This document shows positions 1 through 8,049 of a stretch of DNA of 64,000 nt, one piece after another (positions within the stretch are counted from its first letter, which is position 1; each line of letters opens with the position of its first letter). The notes below the pieces were generated by a model that saw nothing but the letters and a program-made list of their open reading frames with translations, was not told the origin of the DNA and did no database searches. Source of the stretch: Spirochaetia bacterium (GTDB taxonomy: Bacteria; Spirochaetota; Spirochaetia; Sphaerochaetales; Sphaerochaetaceae); contig RZYO01000001.1 in NCBI GenBank assembly GCA_009930325.1, positions 1-64,000 on the forward strand. Reading direction: 5' to 3'. The position numbers and the translations under genes are program-made.

Positions 1-99
1 ATCTATTCGGTCGTTTTAGCAATATCTATTCGGTCGTTTTAGCAATATCTATTCGGTCGTTTTAGCAATATCTATTCGGTCGTTTTAGCAATATCTATT
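1..99. repeat. 23-bp tandem direct repeat, four copies plus a partial one
   Basis: Four identical head-to-tail copies start at 1, 24, 47 and 70, and a partial fifth begins at 93. The unit starts ATCTATTCGG and ends TTTTAGCAAT. The array touches the left edge, so the true copy number is unknown. No spacer separates the units, so this is not a CRISPR. The length and perfect phase resemble plasmid iterons or a minisatellite, but no replication gene is visible beside it. Confidence 0.95.
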
Positions 100-493
100 T
101 AAAATACTTTTGCTTATTAATGAGCCAAAATAGATTAACGATTTTATATTATTGAATGAGTTTTTCTTCAATTAACAAAAACATAAAATCAAATAGTTTA
201 TAATTTTTTGTAAAGTTATTTATAAAAGTTTACAAAATATTGCAATCTTTTAATCAATAGTTTACAAATATTTGTAAACTATTAAACAAAACGAATCATG
301 ACACTTAGACAATATTATACCAATTAGTACAAATTAAAGTTCCATTTAAATATTAACAAATCTTTAATGAATTCAAAAAATATCTACATTATTCATATAA
401 GAAATCTCCCTTTTATAGTTCAAAAAGGAAGATTAACATTATTATTTTGATAGTTTTACAAATAGCTCTTTAGTGATAAATAATTTATATTTA
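100..493. other. Gene-free AT-rich stretch with palindromes
   Basis: No convincing coding frame is present. The stretch holds a perfect 28-bp palindrome at 256-283 and an inverted pair of related half-sites (TTTGTAAA at 207-214 and TTTACAAA at 229-236). It lies downstream of the leftward array that ends at 494. I see no clear rho-independent terminator for that array. Confidence 0.6.
256..283. promoter_or_regulatory. Perfect 28-bp palindrome with TTTACAAA/TTTGTAAA half-sites
   Basis: The two 14-bp arms are exact reverse complements with no spacer, centred between 269 and 270. The core TTTACAAATATTTGTAAA recurs as separated half-sites at 207-214 and 229-236. This looks like an operator cluster for a dimeric DNA-binding protein, or a cruciform element. 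Its target gene is not evident and may lie left of the window. Confidence 0.5.
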
Positions 494-1090
494 TCATTCT
501 TCAAACCAGGGCAAGGCTCTTAATCTAGCATAGTTATAATATTTTATAAGTTCAAAATTTATATAATCCAAATCAAATTCATCAATATCATATTCTCCAC
601 CAACCCACATTAACATTTCTTCACGTTCTTGGGATTCTTCATCACTAATACATTCTAAGAAATGGGTGAATCCATATGAACCACCAACATCTTCTGGGGG
701 ACAAGCTCTCTCTCCCTTAATACATTCCAATTCATAAGGATAATCAGAATTATAATTACTATTTATTAATGTAATTTCATGTTCCCACCCATCTCCAAAG
801 TCATATTCGTATGTTATCTTTTGGTTTTTTCTGCTAATGAATTGATTAAGTCGAACAAGTCTTGAATCTTTTACTTCTTCAAAATCATCAATATATTCAT
901 TAAATTCACTATATTTTTTCTTTTTTATTACAAATTGATAAAGATGCGATTGCTCCCAACCCATAACTATTTGAACTACATCATGAAGTCTATCAAGTGA
1001 TATATCGTACGGGACAACAAATTCTCTCCAAATCTTTGGTTCAACATCCAACAATTCAATTCTTAATAAATAATATTTTGCTTCACCCAT
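494..1090 (-). CDS. Plasmid pRiA4b ORF-3-like family protein
   Basis: A 198-aa protein of the pRiA4b ORF-3-like family (the fold also called IS1096 TnpR-like), whose biochemical role is unknown. The family pattern is clear: an N-terminal strand ending in PKIWREFVVP (about 18-27), an LDRLHDVVQ helix (32-40), the signature YDFGDGWEH (96-104), and ACPPEDVGG (129-137). It is the last gene of a leftward array. An AAGGA site precedes the ATG by about 11 bases. The next gene upstream (1113-1835) is a diverged copy of the same family. Family membership is strong; function is not assigned. Confidence 0.9.
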   Translation of the reverse strand: MGEAKYYLLRIELLDVEPKIWREFVVPYDISLDRLHDVVQIVMGWEQSHLYQFVIKKKKYSEFNEYIDDFEEVKDSRLVRLNQFISRKNQKITYEYDFGDGWEHEITLINSNYNSDYPYELECIKGERACPPEDVGGSYGFTHFLECISDEESQEREEMLMWVGGEYDIDEFDLDYINFELIKYYNYARLRALPWFEE

Positions 1091-1112
1091 AACACATTTA
1101 TCCTTTTATAAT

Positions 1113-1835
1113 TTATTTGTTCAATTCTTGTAATTTTTGGTCAACTAACTTCTCAGCTTCCTTTTTAATTATTTCATCAAATAATTCACCTATTATCTCA
1201 GACTCTTCTTTATTATCATACCAAGAAAGATCTCTATCACGTGCCCAATCACAATATTTATCTAAGAAAAAATTATAACTTGCTTTATTAAAAAAAGATA
1301 TATTAAAATTATCACCTAATAGCTTTCGTGCAGTTTCATATAATGGGGAATTAGGCTTATTATAGGCATCACTTAATTCATAAAAATGCTCAAGTTTCTT
1401 TATCATAGCTGGTGGTGAACTATTAGCACCTCCAATACAGCATATTTCCTTCGGTGTTTCATTATAAAATCTTGTTTTTTCAACAAATATTCCCAATTCC
1501 CAATAATCATAATACATTATAAATCTTGATCTCTCTTTTGTTAACATATTTAATCTAAATAAAGAAATATTAAAACTATTATCCTCATTTGCATCTTTCA
1601 AATTTTCATTATCAAAATCCTCATTATCATAAGATCTATAATACTTATTCTTTATTTTAAAAGAACATAATTCATACCCTTCCCAATTAAACAATAACAA
1701 AATAACATCACTTAACCTGTCTAAGCTAATATCTTCAGGAACTACAACCCTTCTATAAATTGATGGCTCACTTCCATTTAATTTTATATTTAATAATGTA
1801 TAGTCATAATTAAAATCTTGTTCATCTACTTCCAT
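1113..1835 (-). CDS. Diverged pRiA4b ORF-3-like protein
   Basis: About 240 aa. The N-terminal half follows the ORF-3-like pattern (EPSIYRRVVVPEDISLDRL, then an LFNWEGYELCSFKI stretch), and a CIGG...SPPA stretch matches the family's Cys-Pro-Pro segment. The hallmark DFGDGWEH is replaced by YDYWELGIF, so the conserved acidic/aromatic core is lost. The chosen ATG at 1835 has GGAG five bases upstream; a GTG two codons earlier would place that GGAG inside the start. The gene starts inside the end of the upstream gene (overlap about 14 bases), implying translational coupling. It is probably a duplicate of the 494-1090 gene under relaxed or changed selection. Confidence 0.75.
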   Translation of the reverse strand: MEVDEQDFNYDYTLLNIKLNGSEPSIYRRVVVPEDISLDRLSDVILLLFNWEGYELCSFKIKNKYYRSYDNEDFDNENLKDANEDNSFNISLFRLNMLTKERSRFIMYYDYWELGIFVEKTRFYNETPKEICCIGGANSSPPAMIKKLEHFYELSDAYNKPNSPLYETARKLLGDNFNISFFNKASYNFFLDKYCDWARDRDLSWYDNKEESEIIGELFDEIIKKEAEKLVDQKLQELNK

Positions 1836-3177
1836 ATTCACTCCAGAATTTTTTTCTATTTATATATTTATACTCTACTTTCTCTAAAAAAGCTTCATGG
1901 ATTATATATGATTTCCAATCAACTATTTTTGGAGAAAGATTATCTAATATTTTCAAATAATTTGCAGCCTCACTGTATTTATTACTCTTTGCCTTTTCTA
2001 AAATCAATAATATTTCCTTTCTGTAAAGAAAAACAATAGGTAAATATATATTAGCAGTTAATAATATTTCTATAATTTTTACTATTTGTTTATCACTTAA
2101 AGTTTTTATAACGTCATAATTCATTATTGAATACTTTTCCGCTTCTTCTTTATCTACTGATGCTAAAAAATCAATCCTCTCAATAAAATTTAAGATACTT
2201 TTATCATTTAATATTTCATTTACTTGATTAGTTATTAGTTGTTCTCTTATATCTTGAGAGATATAATTTGATAAATAGTTTAATGTATAAATTGTTGGAT
2301 TCGAAGAAAAAATTCTTTTTGCTATTCTTCTTTGATTATCTATATCATTTAACTTTGTATAAATGATTAATAACTGTTGATTTTTTTTATTATTATTGTA
2401 ATCACTTTCACTATTAGTATTTATCAATATTTCTAGTGCCTGAGTATATTTACCCTCTTTTATATATACATCAGCAATATCATAAACAGAAATATTAAAA
2501 GAATGGGACAGAATAGCCATTTTTTTAAATAAAGTCCCATCTGGTATATTTCTTGATAAAGAAAGGAGAGAAGTATAATAATACCAACTATTTTCATCTA
2601 TATTTTTTTCTATTTCATTATATAAAAGTCTAAGAACTTCTCCATTAAAAAACTTATTTGCATTTTTTATTATAGAAACAGCACTAGATTCATCTAATTT
2701 AAAAAGTTCTAGAATTTTATTTATAACAAAAGACACATTTTCACTTAAAATAGCATATTCGATAAACATATTGTAAGCTCTATATGAATAATGATCCCAA
2801 TCAAAAATTTCGTAATTACAATAATCATTTAAATAATCTTTACTATCATCACAAAAATCATCAGAACAAGGAAGCATTTGAATAAGTTCCTCTTTATGCT
2901 GAAAAAATTTCATTATTAAATCAATTGCTATATAGAAATCAGTAACTAATAATTTAATATCATCAAAATAACTAGTTAATGTATCTGTTATTATTATTTC
3001 ATTTTCAACATCAAAATCATCAAAATAAGAATATAATTCATCAATTTTAACATCATCACTAATAAAGTGTGTTTCTACAAATTCTTTAAAGCTTTTATCT
3101 TGCTCACTATAATTTAAAATTATATATTTGAGAGTATCATATGATAATTTATTTAATTTTTTATTAAATTCTTCCAT
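1822..3177 (-). CDS. DUF6880-like helical repeat protein, paralog C
   Basis: A 451-aa, strongly helical cytoplasmic protein with no signal peptide or membrane segment. Its C-terminus carries the block shared by three neighbouring paralogs: FLYRKEILLILEKA, YSEAANYLKIL, LSPKIVDWKSY, then a basic RKKFW end. This block resembles the C-terminus of the DUF6880 family from memory of that family; no enzymatic motif is seen. The middle resembles TPR-like helical pairs (for example YIKEGKYTQALEIL). AAGGA precedes the ATG. It lies 278 bases downstream of paralog B and overlaps the following ORF-3-like gene. Function unknown; a scaffold or interaction role is only a guess. Confidence 0.7.
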   Translation of the reverse strand: MEEFNKKLNKLSYDTLKYIILNYSEQDKSFKEFVETHFISDDVKIDELYSYFDDFDVENEIIITDTLTSYFDDIKLLVTDFYIAIDLIMKFFQHKEELIQMLPCSDDFCDDSKDYLNDYCNYEIFDWDHYSYRAYNMFIEYAILSENVSFVINKILELFKLDESSAVSIIKNANKFFNGEVLRLLYNEIEKNIDENSWYYYTSLLSLSRNIPDGTLFKKMAILSHSFNISVYDIADVYIKEGKYTQALEILINTNSESDYNNNKKNQQLLIIYTKLNDIDNQRRIAKRIFSSNPTIYTLNYLSNYISQDIREQLITNQVNEILNDKSILNFIERIDFLASVDKEEAEKYSIMNYDVIKTLSDKQIVKIIEILLTANIYLPIVFLYRKEILLILEKAKSNKYSEAANYLKILDNLSPKIVDWKSYIIHEAFLEKVEYKYINRKKFWSEYGSR

Positions 3178-3455
3178 CTAAATTGTTCCTTCATTATTCC
3201 TTCGTATTATTAAAAAAATTTATTTATTCACCATGTAAATTATTTTATTAATTACGAACCACTTCTTTAGCTTGTTACTTTTTAAAAAATACTCAACTAT
3301 CAACTAATACATTATTTTCATTTAAATTGTAATACTTTAATAAGTAAATAAAATATTTACTAGAAGCTTATAAGAATTAAATATAAATTCTTAATAATTA
3401 AGTTTATACTGTGTTATGTTTTATAGCTAATTGATTAAATAAATAGACATCTTCA

Positions 3456-4781
3456 TTAATCTTTTTTTAAATAATTATATCTATACCAGAATTTTTTATT
3501 TTTTTTATATTTTATCATTAACATATTTAAAAAAATTTTATGATTATCATATTTCAAGTAATCAGATATTTCTTTTGACAAATCATCTAATTTTATTAAT
3601 TTATTTACGGCAATCTCATTCATATGTTCTTCAACTTTATGAGAGTCTAAAATTTCTAATAATTGCCTTCTATATATTAGTGAAATGCAAAGTTTATTAT
3701 TACTTTCAAATAATTTATCGAGAATTAGAGTATCTTCAATATCCCATATATTAAAATCATTAACATGTTTTAAACAATATTCATTAACTTCTTCAATTTT
3801 ATTCACATCAAACATAAATAAAATATTATTCAACAAATTAGTTTTTTCTTCACTTTTTAATAATTCCAAAATCTTATTATCAATTAGGAACTGTCTTTTA
3901 TTTTCTCCAATAATACTGAGCAGAAGATTTAAATTATCTATTGAAGGATATTGATAATATAATTTTGTAACTACATCTATTTTATTAGGAACATCACCTT
4001 GTGCTTCATAGATTCTGTAAAATAAATTCAATGAGAAGCTGTCATAATTATTTAAAGTTTTTAGTATCCTTAATGCACTAACATAATCATTAGAGTCATA
4101 ATAGACATTTGCTAATTTATCTACTCCATTATAATATCTTCTACTTTCAATTCTTTGATTAAACTGCTCAAATAAAATAGGGTCAGGAAGTTGTCTAAAT
4201 AATTCAGTCATTATAATAATTTTATATTGAGGTGGTTTTATATTTTTAATTTCAGTTGTATAAACTTTTATCAGATATTGAATATCCTCTTTATTTATAA
4301 AATCGTTCATTTTTTCAAATATGGGTAACATATATTCAAAATTTTTCTTATTTGTTGTTTTATGTAATAAATTAATTACATATTTCTTATCATTACATAT
4401 TGCTCCATTTTCAATAAATAAAATTTTTGCTTTTTCAACAAAAGGATAAAATCCAAATATAGTGGCTTTAGAAGAGTACGTATTTAAATATTCAAAAGAA
4501 ATCAATCTCTTAAAAAATTGATGTATTAATTCAAGAATTTTTTTGGGAGATTTAATAAACAATTCTATTTTATCAAAATAATTCTTTAATTTTTCTTCTG
4601 CTTCATGATTATCGACAAACTCCGTTACATTAAAAAAATTGCATAACCGAGAATAATGAAGCTCTTCATTAGAATAATTTATTTCCAAAAATTTTAAAAA
4701 ATCACTATCTTTTTTTGAATATTCTATTAATGCTTTTTCCTTTAAATCTACATCTAAAGCCTTTATTTTTTTTTCATCCAT
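3456..4781 (-). CDS. DUF6880-like helical repeat protein, paralog B
   Basis: A 441-aa helical protein, recognisably homologous to the genes at 1822-3177 and 4806-6128 over its whole length. All share an N-terminal 'K-LD..KF..FI/LE..F' type helix, a central TPR-like YDSNDYVSALRILK pair, and a C-terminal LIYRRQLLEILDS...KKFW block. It is the most diverged of the three in the C-terminal block, where the AA.YL core is weakened and the extreme end is YNYLKKD. It starts 24 bases after the paralog A stop, consistent with co-transcription. No catalytic motif is seen. Confidence 0.68.
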   Translation of the reverse strand: MDEKKIKALDVDLKEKALIEYSKKDSDFLKFLEINYSNEELHYSRLCNFFNVTEFVDNHEAEEKLKNYFDKIELFIKSPKKILELIHQFFKRLISFEYLNTYSSKATIFGFYPFVEKAKILFIENGAICNDKKYVINLLHKTTNKKNFEYMLPIFEKMNDFINKEDIQYLIKVYTTEIKNIKPPQYKIIIMTELFRQLPDPILFEQFNQRIESRRYYNGVDKLANVYYDSNDYVSALRILKTLNNYDSFSLNLFYRIYEAQGDVPNKIDVVTKLYYQYPSIDNLNLLLSIIGENKRQFLIDNKILELLKSEEKTNLLNNILFMFDVNKIEEVNEYCLKHVNDFNIWDIEDTLILDKLFESNNKLCISLIYRRQLLEILDSHKVEEHMNEIAVNKLIKLDDLSKEISDYLKYDNHKIFLNMLMIKYKKNKKFWYRYNYLKKD

Positions 4782-4805
4782 TTGTTTTTCAACCTTTAAA
4801 ATATG

Positions 4806-6128
4806 TCAAATTAACCCACATAAACCCCAAAATGATTTCTTCCTTGAATGTTTTAGTCTAATCTCAGTAAGAAATTCTTCATGATTCATAATATCTTTCC
4901 AATCATCAATATTATTACTTAAGAAACTTAACTCAAGTAAATATGAAGCACCATATTTATATGCTTTATAGTTTGCATTATTTAAAATTTCCAACAAGAG
5001 ATCTCTATATAGCAAAGTAGCAACTAAATACTTATTATTGTTTTTAAAATCATCAATAATATCATGTATATAGTATTCTCTTAAATCTTCTATTTTATCT
5101 ATATTTTTAAAGAAATACTTTTCAGCTGCATCAACTCTATCTACATCTAAAAGAAACCTTATATTTTCTTTATAAGAATTAACATTTCCCCCATTATAAA
5201 AAGATTCTATTTTCTTATTAATCAAATCATCTCTTGATTCATTAATTGTTGATTTCATTAATAGATCAAGATTTTCAACAGTTGCACTTTTATCAAATAA
5301 CTCTTTAGCAGTATTATATACTTCTTCTCCATTCCCCAACTTTTCATATATCCTATTCAATAATTCATTTTTTTCATTTTCTTGGTGTATATAACTTGGA
5401 TTAAACAACTTTGCTTTTTCTAAAGCAACATCATATTTTTTTTCATTAAAATAAACTTTAGCAATATCTAAATAAGAAATACTAGAATTTATTTTATAAG
5501 AAGAATATTTTTCATAAAGTTCTCCATCATGTATTTCTTTAGCAAGATCTACAATTAAACAATAATCTTTATATTCTTGTTTCTCTATATCACATAATAG
5601 CTTTGATATAAGTAGTCTAATTTGAGAAGCACTTAATATATTATTAATATTTGAAGTAATTGAATAATTATAAGATATTCCTCCAATTTCAAAAAACTCA
5701 ATAAGTTTTTCAATCACATAATCTTTATCTTCACACTCTTTTAGAGCTTTCTTAAATAAAGATATTGCATCGTATAAATAGTACTCATAATCTTCATCAT
5801 GGTAAGAATCTGTTTGATCTATTATTTCGGTTATTATTTCTTCTGAATTAAAAAATTGAAATAATAAGAAAATAGCATCTTTAGGAGATTTAATAAATAA
5901 TTCAATATCAATAAAAAAAGATTCTAAAGTAGCATTTATTGTATATTTAGTTTCACTATCAATTTCTTTAATAGTAGATAACAATCTATTATAATTATCA
6001 TCTTTCTCTAAAAATGAGTTATCAATAAATTTTCTAAAGTCTTCATTAATATCATAATAATCAACTATGATATTATTTAACTTATCCCTAGTTAGTTTTT
6101 CTAATTTTTCTTTTATACTTTTTTCCAT
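4806..6128 (-). CDS. DUF6880-like helical repeat protein, paralog A (first gene of array)
   Basis: A 440-aa protein and the promoter-proximal member of three tandem paralogs. Its C-terminal block (LLYRDLLLEILNNA, YKYGASYLLEL, then RKKSFW near the end) is the clearest match to the DUF6880-type C-terminus. A TPR-like helix pair, YFNEKKYDVALEKAKLF, lies mid-protein. The ATG at 6128 has AAAGG a few bases upstream. The 5-gene array (three of these plus two ORF-3-like proteins) is unbroken by genes on the other strand. The repeated duplication of a large unknown protein argues for diversifying selection, for example on a binding partner. Confidence 0.7.
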   Translation of the reverse strand: MEKSIKEKLEKLTRDKLNNIIVDYYDINEDFRKFIDNSFLEKDDNYNRLLSTIKEIDSETKYTINATLESFFIDIELFIKSPKDAIFLLFQFFNSEEIITEIIDQTDSYHDEDYEYYLYDAISLFKKALKECEDKDYVIEKLIEFFEIGGISYNYSITSNINNILSASQIRLLISKLLCDIEKQEYKDYCLIVDLAKEIHDGELYEKYSSYKINSSISYLDIAKVYFNEKKYDVALEKAKLFNPSYIHQENEKNELLNRIYEKLGNGEEVYNTAKELFDKSATVENLDLLMKSTINESRDDLINKKIESFYNGGNVNSYKENIRFLLDVDRVDAAEKYFFKNIDKIEDLREYYIHDIIDDFKNNNKYLVATLLYRDLLLEILNNANYKAYKYGASYLLELSFLSNNIDDWKDIMNHEEFLTEIRLKHSRKKSFWGLCGLI

Positions 6129-6204
6129 AAATTACCTTTAACATATAATATGATGTGATCTTAAAATTAACAATTTAAATATAAGAATTTTTGTAATTAT
6201 TAGA

Positions 6205-6238
6205 TAAGAAAAAAGATGCCCCGATTATTGAGACATCT
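6205..6238 (-). terminator. Rho-independent terminator of the nucleosidase gene
   Basis: Read on the minus strand, a 9-bp stem (AGATGTCTC with GGGGCATCT, two G-U pairs) encloses a 7-base loop and is followed by a run of T. It lies just past the stop of the mtnN-like gene at 6258 and insulates it from the downstream array. Confidence 0.85.
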
Positions 6239-6257
6239 CATTTAAATATAATTAAAA

Positions 6258-7046
6258 TTACATTGATTTAACCATTTCTTGAACAATTTTACCTGAATTA
6301 TCAGCAACAACAACCCACCATTGTTCATATGTTTCATGAGCTACGCCATCTGCTTTATCACTCATACCTCTAATTACTACAAAGGGAATACCATATTGAG
6401 AGGCTACATACCCAACAGAAGCTCCTTCCATTTCTACACAGAGAGCACCTAATTCATTAGAAAGATATTCAACTTTTTTAGCACTAGCAACAAACTGATC
6501 CCCTGTTGCAACTAAACCTTTTAATACATCTTGATCTTTACATACTTTTAGTGCTGCATTATAAGCTTTATCTACTAAAATTGGATCAGCTTTTATTTTT
6601 ACTTCTGATACAAAATCTGTCCCTAGTTCAATCTTTTCATCAGTTTGATATCCATAATCATGGAACATAACTTCAGTTGAGATTACAACATCAGCTATAC
6701 TTAATTTTTCTGAAACACTTCCTGCAATACCAGTAAAGATAATAGATGAAACATTAAATTCATGAATAAGAATTGCTGTTCCTGCAGCAGATAAACTTTT
6801 ACCAACACCTGCTTTACAGATAACCACATCTTTTCCTTCAAGTGTTCCAATATTATATACAACACCACCTACTTCTTTTGTTGATGTTACATCAGCAATT
6901 GAAAGTAAATAATTAACTTCAGAATCCATTGCACTTATAATACCTATTGGACTCTTTTGAGCTTTTGCACCTTCTATTTGTCCTTGAGCAAATAGACTTC
7001 CTAAAAAAACAGAACACATCATTAAAATAACAATAATTTTTTTCAT
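6258..7046 (-). CDS. mtnN: Secreted 5'-methylthioadenosine/S-adenosylhomocysteine nucleosidase
   Basis: A 262-aa enzyme that hydrolyses methylthioadenosine and S-adenosylhomocysteine to adenine plus the thioribose sugar. Residues 1-20 form a signal peptide ending SLFA-QG, so the enzyme acts outside the cytoplasm. The catalytic residues match the family: Glu43 in AMDSEV (Glu12 of the E. coli enzyme) and Asp230 in RGMSDKAD (Asp197). The EMEGAS substrate loop and the GTGIAGS-type phosphorylase-fold glycine loop (here FTGIAGS) are present. The start at 7046 was chosen because GGAG lies seven bases upstream and the signal peptide begins there; an upstream in-frame Met would bury it. Exported homologs are known in Borrelia. 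It is a single-gene unit with its own terminator. Confidence 0.93.
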   Translation of the reverse strand: MKKIIVILMMCSVFLGSLFAQGQIEGAKAQKSPIGIISAMDSEVNYLLSIADVTSTKEVGGVVYNIGTLEGKDVVICKAGVGKSLSAAGTAILIHEFNVSSIIFTGIAGSVSEKLSIADVVISTEVMFHDYGYQTDEKIELGTDFVSEVKIKADPILVDKAYNAALKVCKDQDVLKGLVATGDQFVASAKKVEYLSNELGALCVEMEGASVGYVASQYGIPFVVIRGMSDKADGVAHETYEQWWVVVADNSGKIVQEMVKSM

Positions 7047-7455
7047 TTTAATACTCCAAAATTTTTTTACAGTATTTATAATTATTAAAGAAAAGTACAC
7101 ACAATTTTTTATTTTATTTTTTAAAATAACCATTTTCTATTAACTAAATAAACAATAATTTCTAATTATAGAAATAGTAAAAACATTTTTTATAATTTAA
7201 GAATATAAAAATTACAGCCTTATATAGTCGGTGTGAATAATAAAGTATGAACGAAGGCAAAAATGTAAAGTATTACAACGGTTTAAAAAAAATTAAGCAT
7301 GGATTAAGTTAAACAAAAAATATATTCCTTTGATTTATATTTAATACATAAGAATATTATAAAAACCTTTTCACTATTTCTTTGGCAAATACAAAAATAT
7401 AATTTTTTAGATATTATTATATATAAAAAATAGCAATATTAATAAAAAAAAATAA
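7047..7455. other. AT-rich intergenic stretch, nothing recognised
   Basis: This 409-base gap must contain the promoter of the leftward mtnN gene and the end of the ATPase/RloB transcript. I see no RNA gene, repeat or clear hairpin. Confidence 0.5.
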
Positions 7456-8034
7456 TTATATATGGAGGTATTCTTCTAATCTATTAAATAGTACTAATGC
7501 AAAATCACATTTTAAAGGGATTTTTGGGTCAGCTTGCCTTTTTTTTAAATTTTTCAAACTTAAAGTATTTATTTCAATAGGAAGGCTCCCTTTCGAATAT
7601 TTTTGAATATTTTTTTTATATTCTGGTAAATAATCTCTACTATGTAATGGTGTTTTAAAATGTGATTTTCCACAACAAAAAGCTATCCACTTAGTTAATA
7701 TCTCATCATCCATGTGCATAATTAGAAAATCTTCATAATTCATATAAGAAAACAAAAAATTGGGAATATTTGATGGCTTTTTCAAATAATTATCCATATC
7801 ATTTGCATCATTTCTTAAATATCTATCTTTATCAACCCAAATCAGAATTTCATCGCGAGGATTATCCTTTTTTACTTTTTTATATTCATTTACAACTATA
7901 GAATATTGACCACCACCAGAGGATTTACCTATAAATTTTACAGGAATTTCCTCCTCTTTTAAAAAGCGATTTAATTCTTGAATATATGCCCTTTCAGAAG
8001 GCCCTTCACATACTATAATTATAATCCGATTCAT
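7456..8034 (-). CDS. rloB: RloB family protein (TOPRIM-like nuclease candidate)
   Basis: A 192-aa protein. It opens with IIIIVCEGPSERAYIQEL, the hallmark RloB start (CEGxxE), and has a DKD motif in LIWVDKDRY near residue 68. These two acidic clusters resemble TOPRIM metal-binding motifs. RloB proteins are coded next to AAA ATPases, often near restriction or anticodon-nuclease loci, and are regarded as phage-defence components. GAGGT precedes the ATG. The gene starts 15 bases after the ATPase stop, so the pair is co-transcribed. The nuclease activity is inference from the motifs. Confidence 0.85.
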   Translation of the reverse strand: MNRIIIIVCEGPSERAYIQELNRFLKEEEIPVKFIGKSSGGGQYSIVVNEYKKVKKDNPRDEILIWVDKDRYLRNDANDMDNYLKKPSNIPNFLFSYMNYEDFLIMHMDDEILTKWIAFCCGKSHFKTPLHSRDYLPEYKKNIQKYSKGSLPIEINTLSLKNLKKRQADPKIPLKCDFALVLFNRLEEYLHI

Positions 8035-8049
8035 TTAAAAATACCTCAA

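Noticed and set aside
1-99. CRISPR array
   Set aside because: The units are contiguous with no variable spacers, and no cas gene is in the window.
1818-2039. Small rightward frames inside the leftward genes (also at 3685, 8888, 36994, 39011, 59196)
   Set aside because: They lie antisense within well-supported genes, are rich in Ile/Leu/Phe as expected from AT-rich shadows, and lack family matches.
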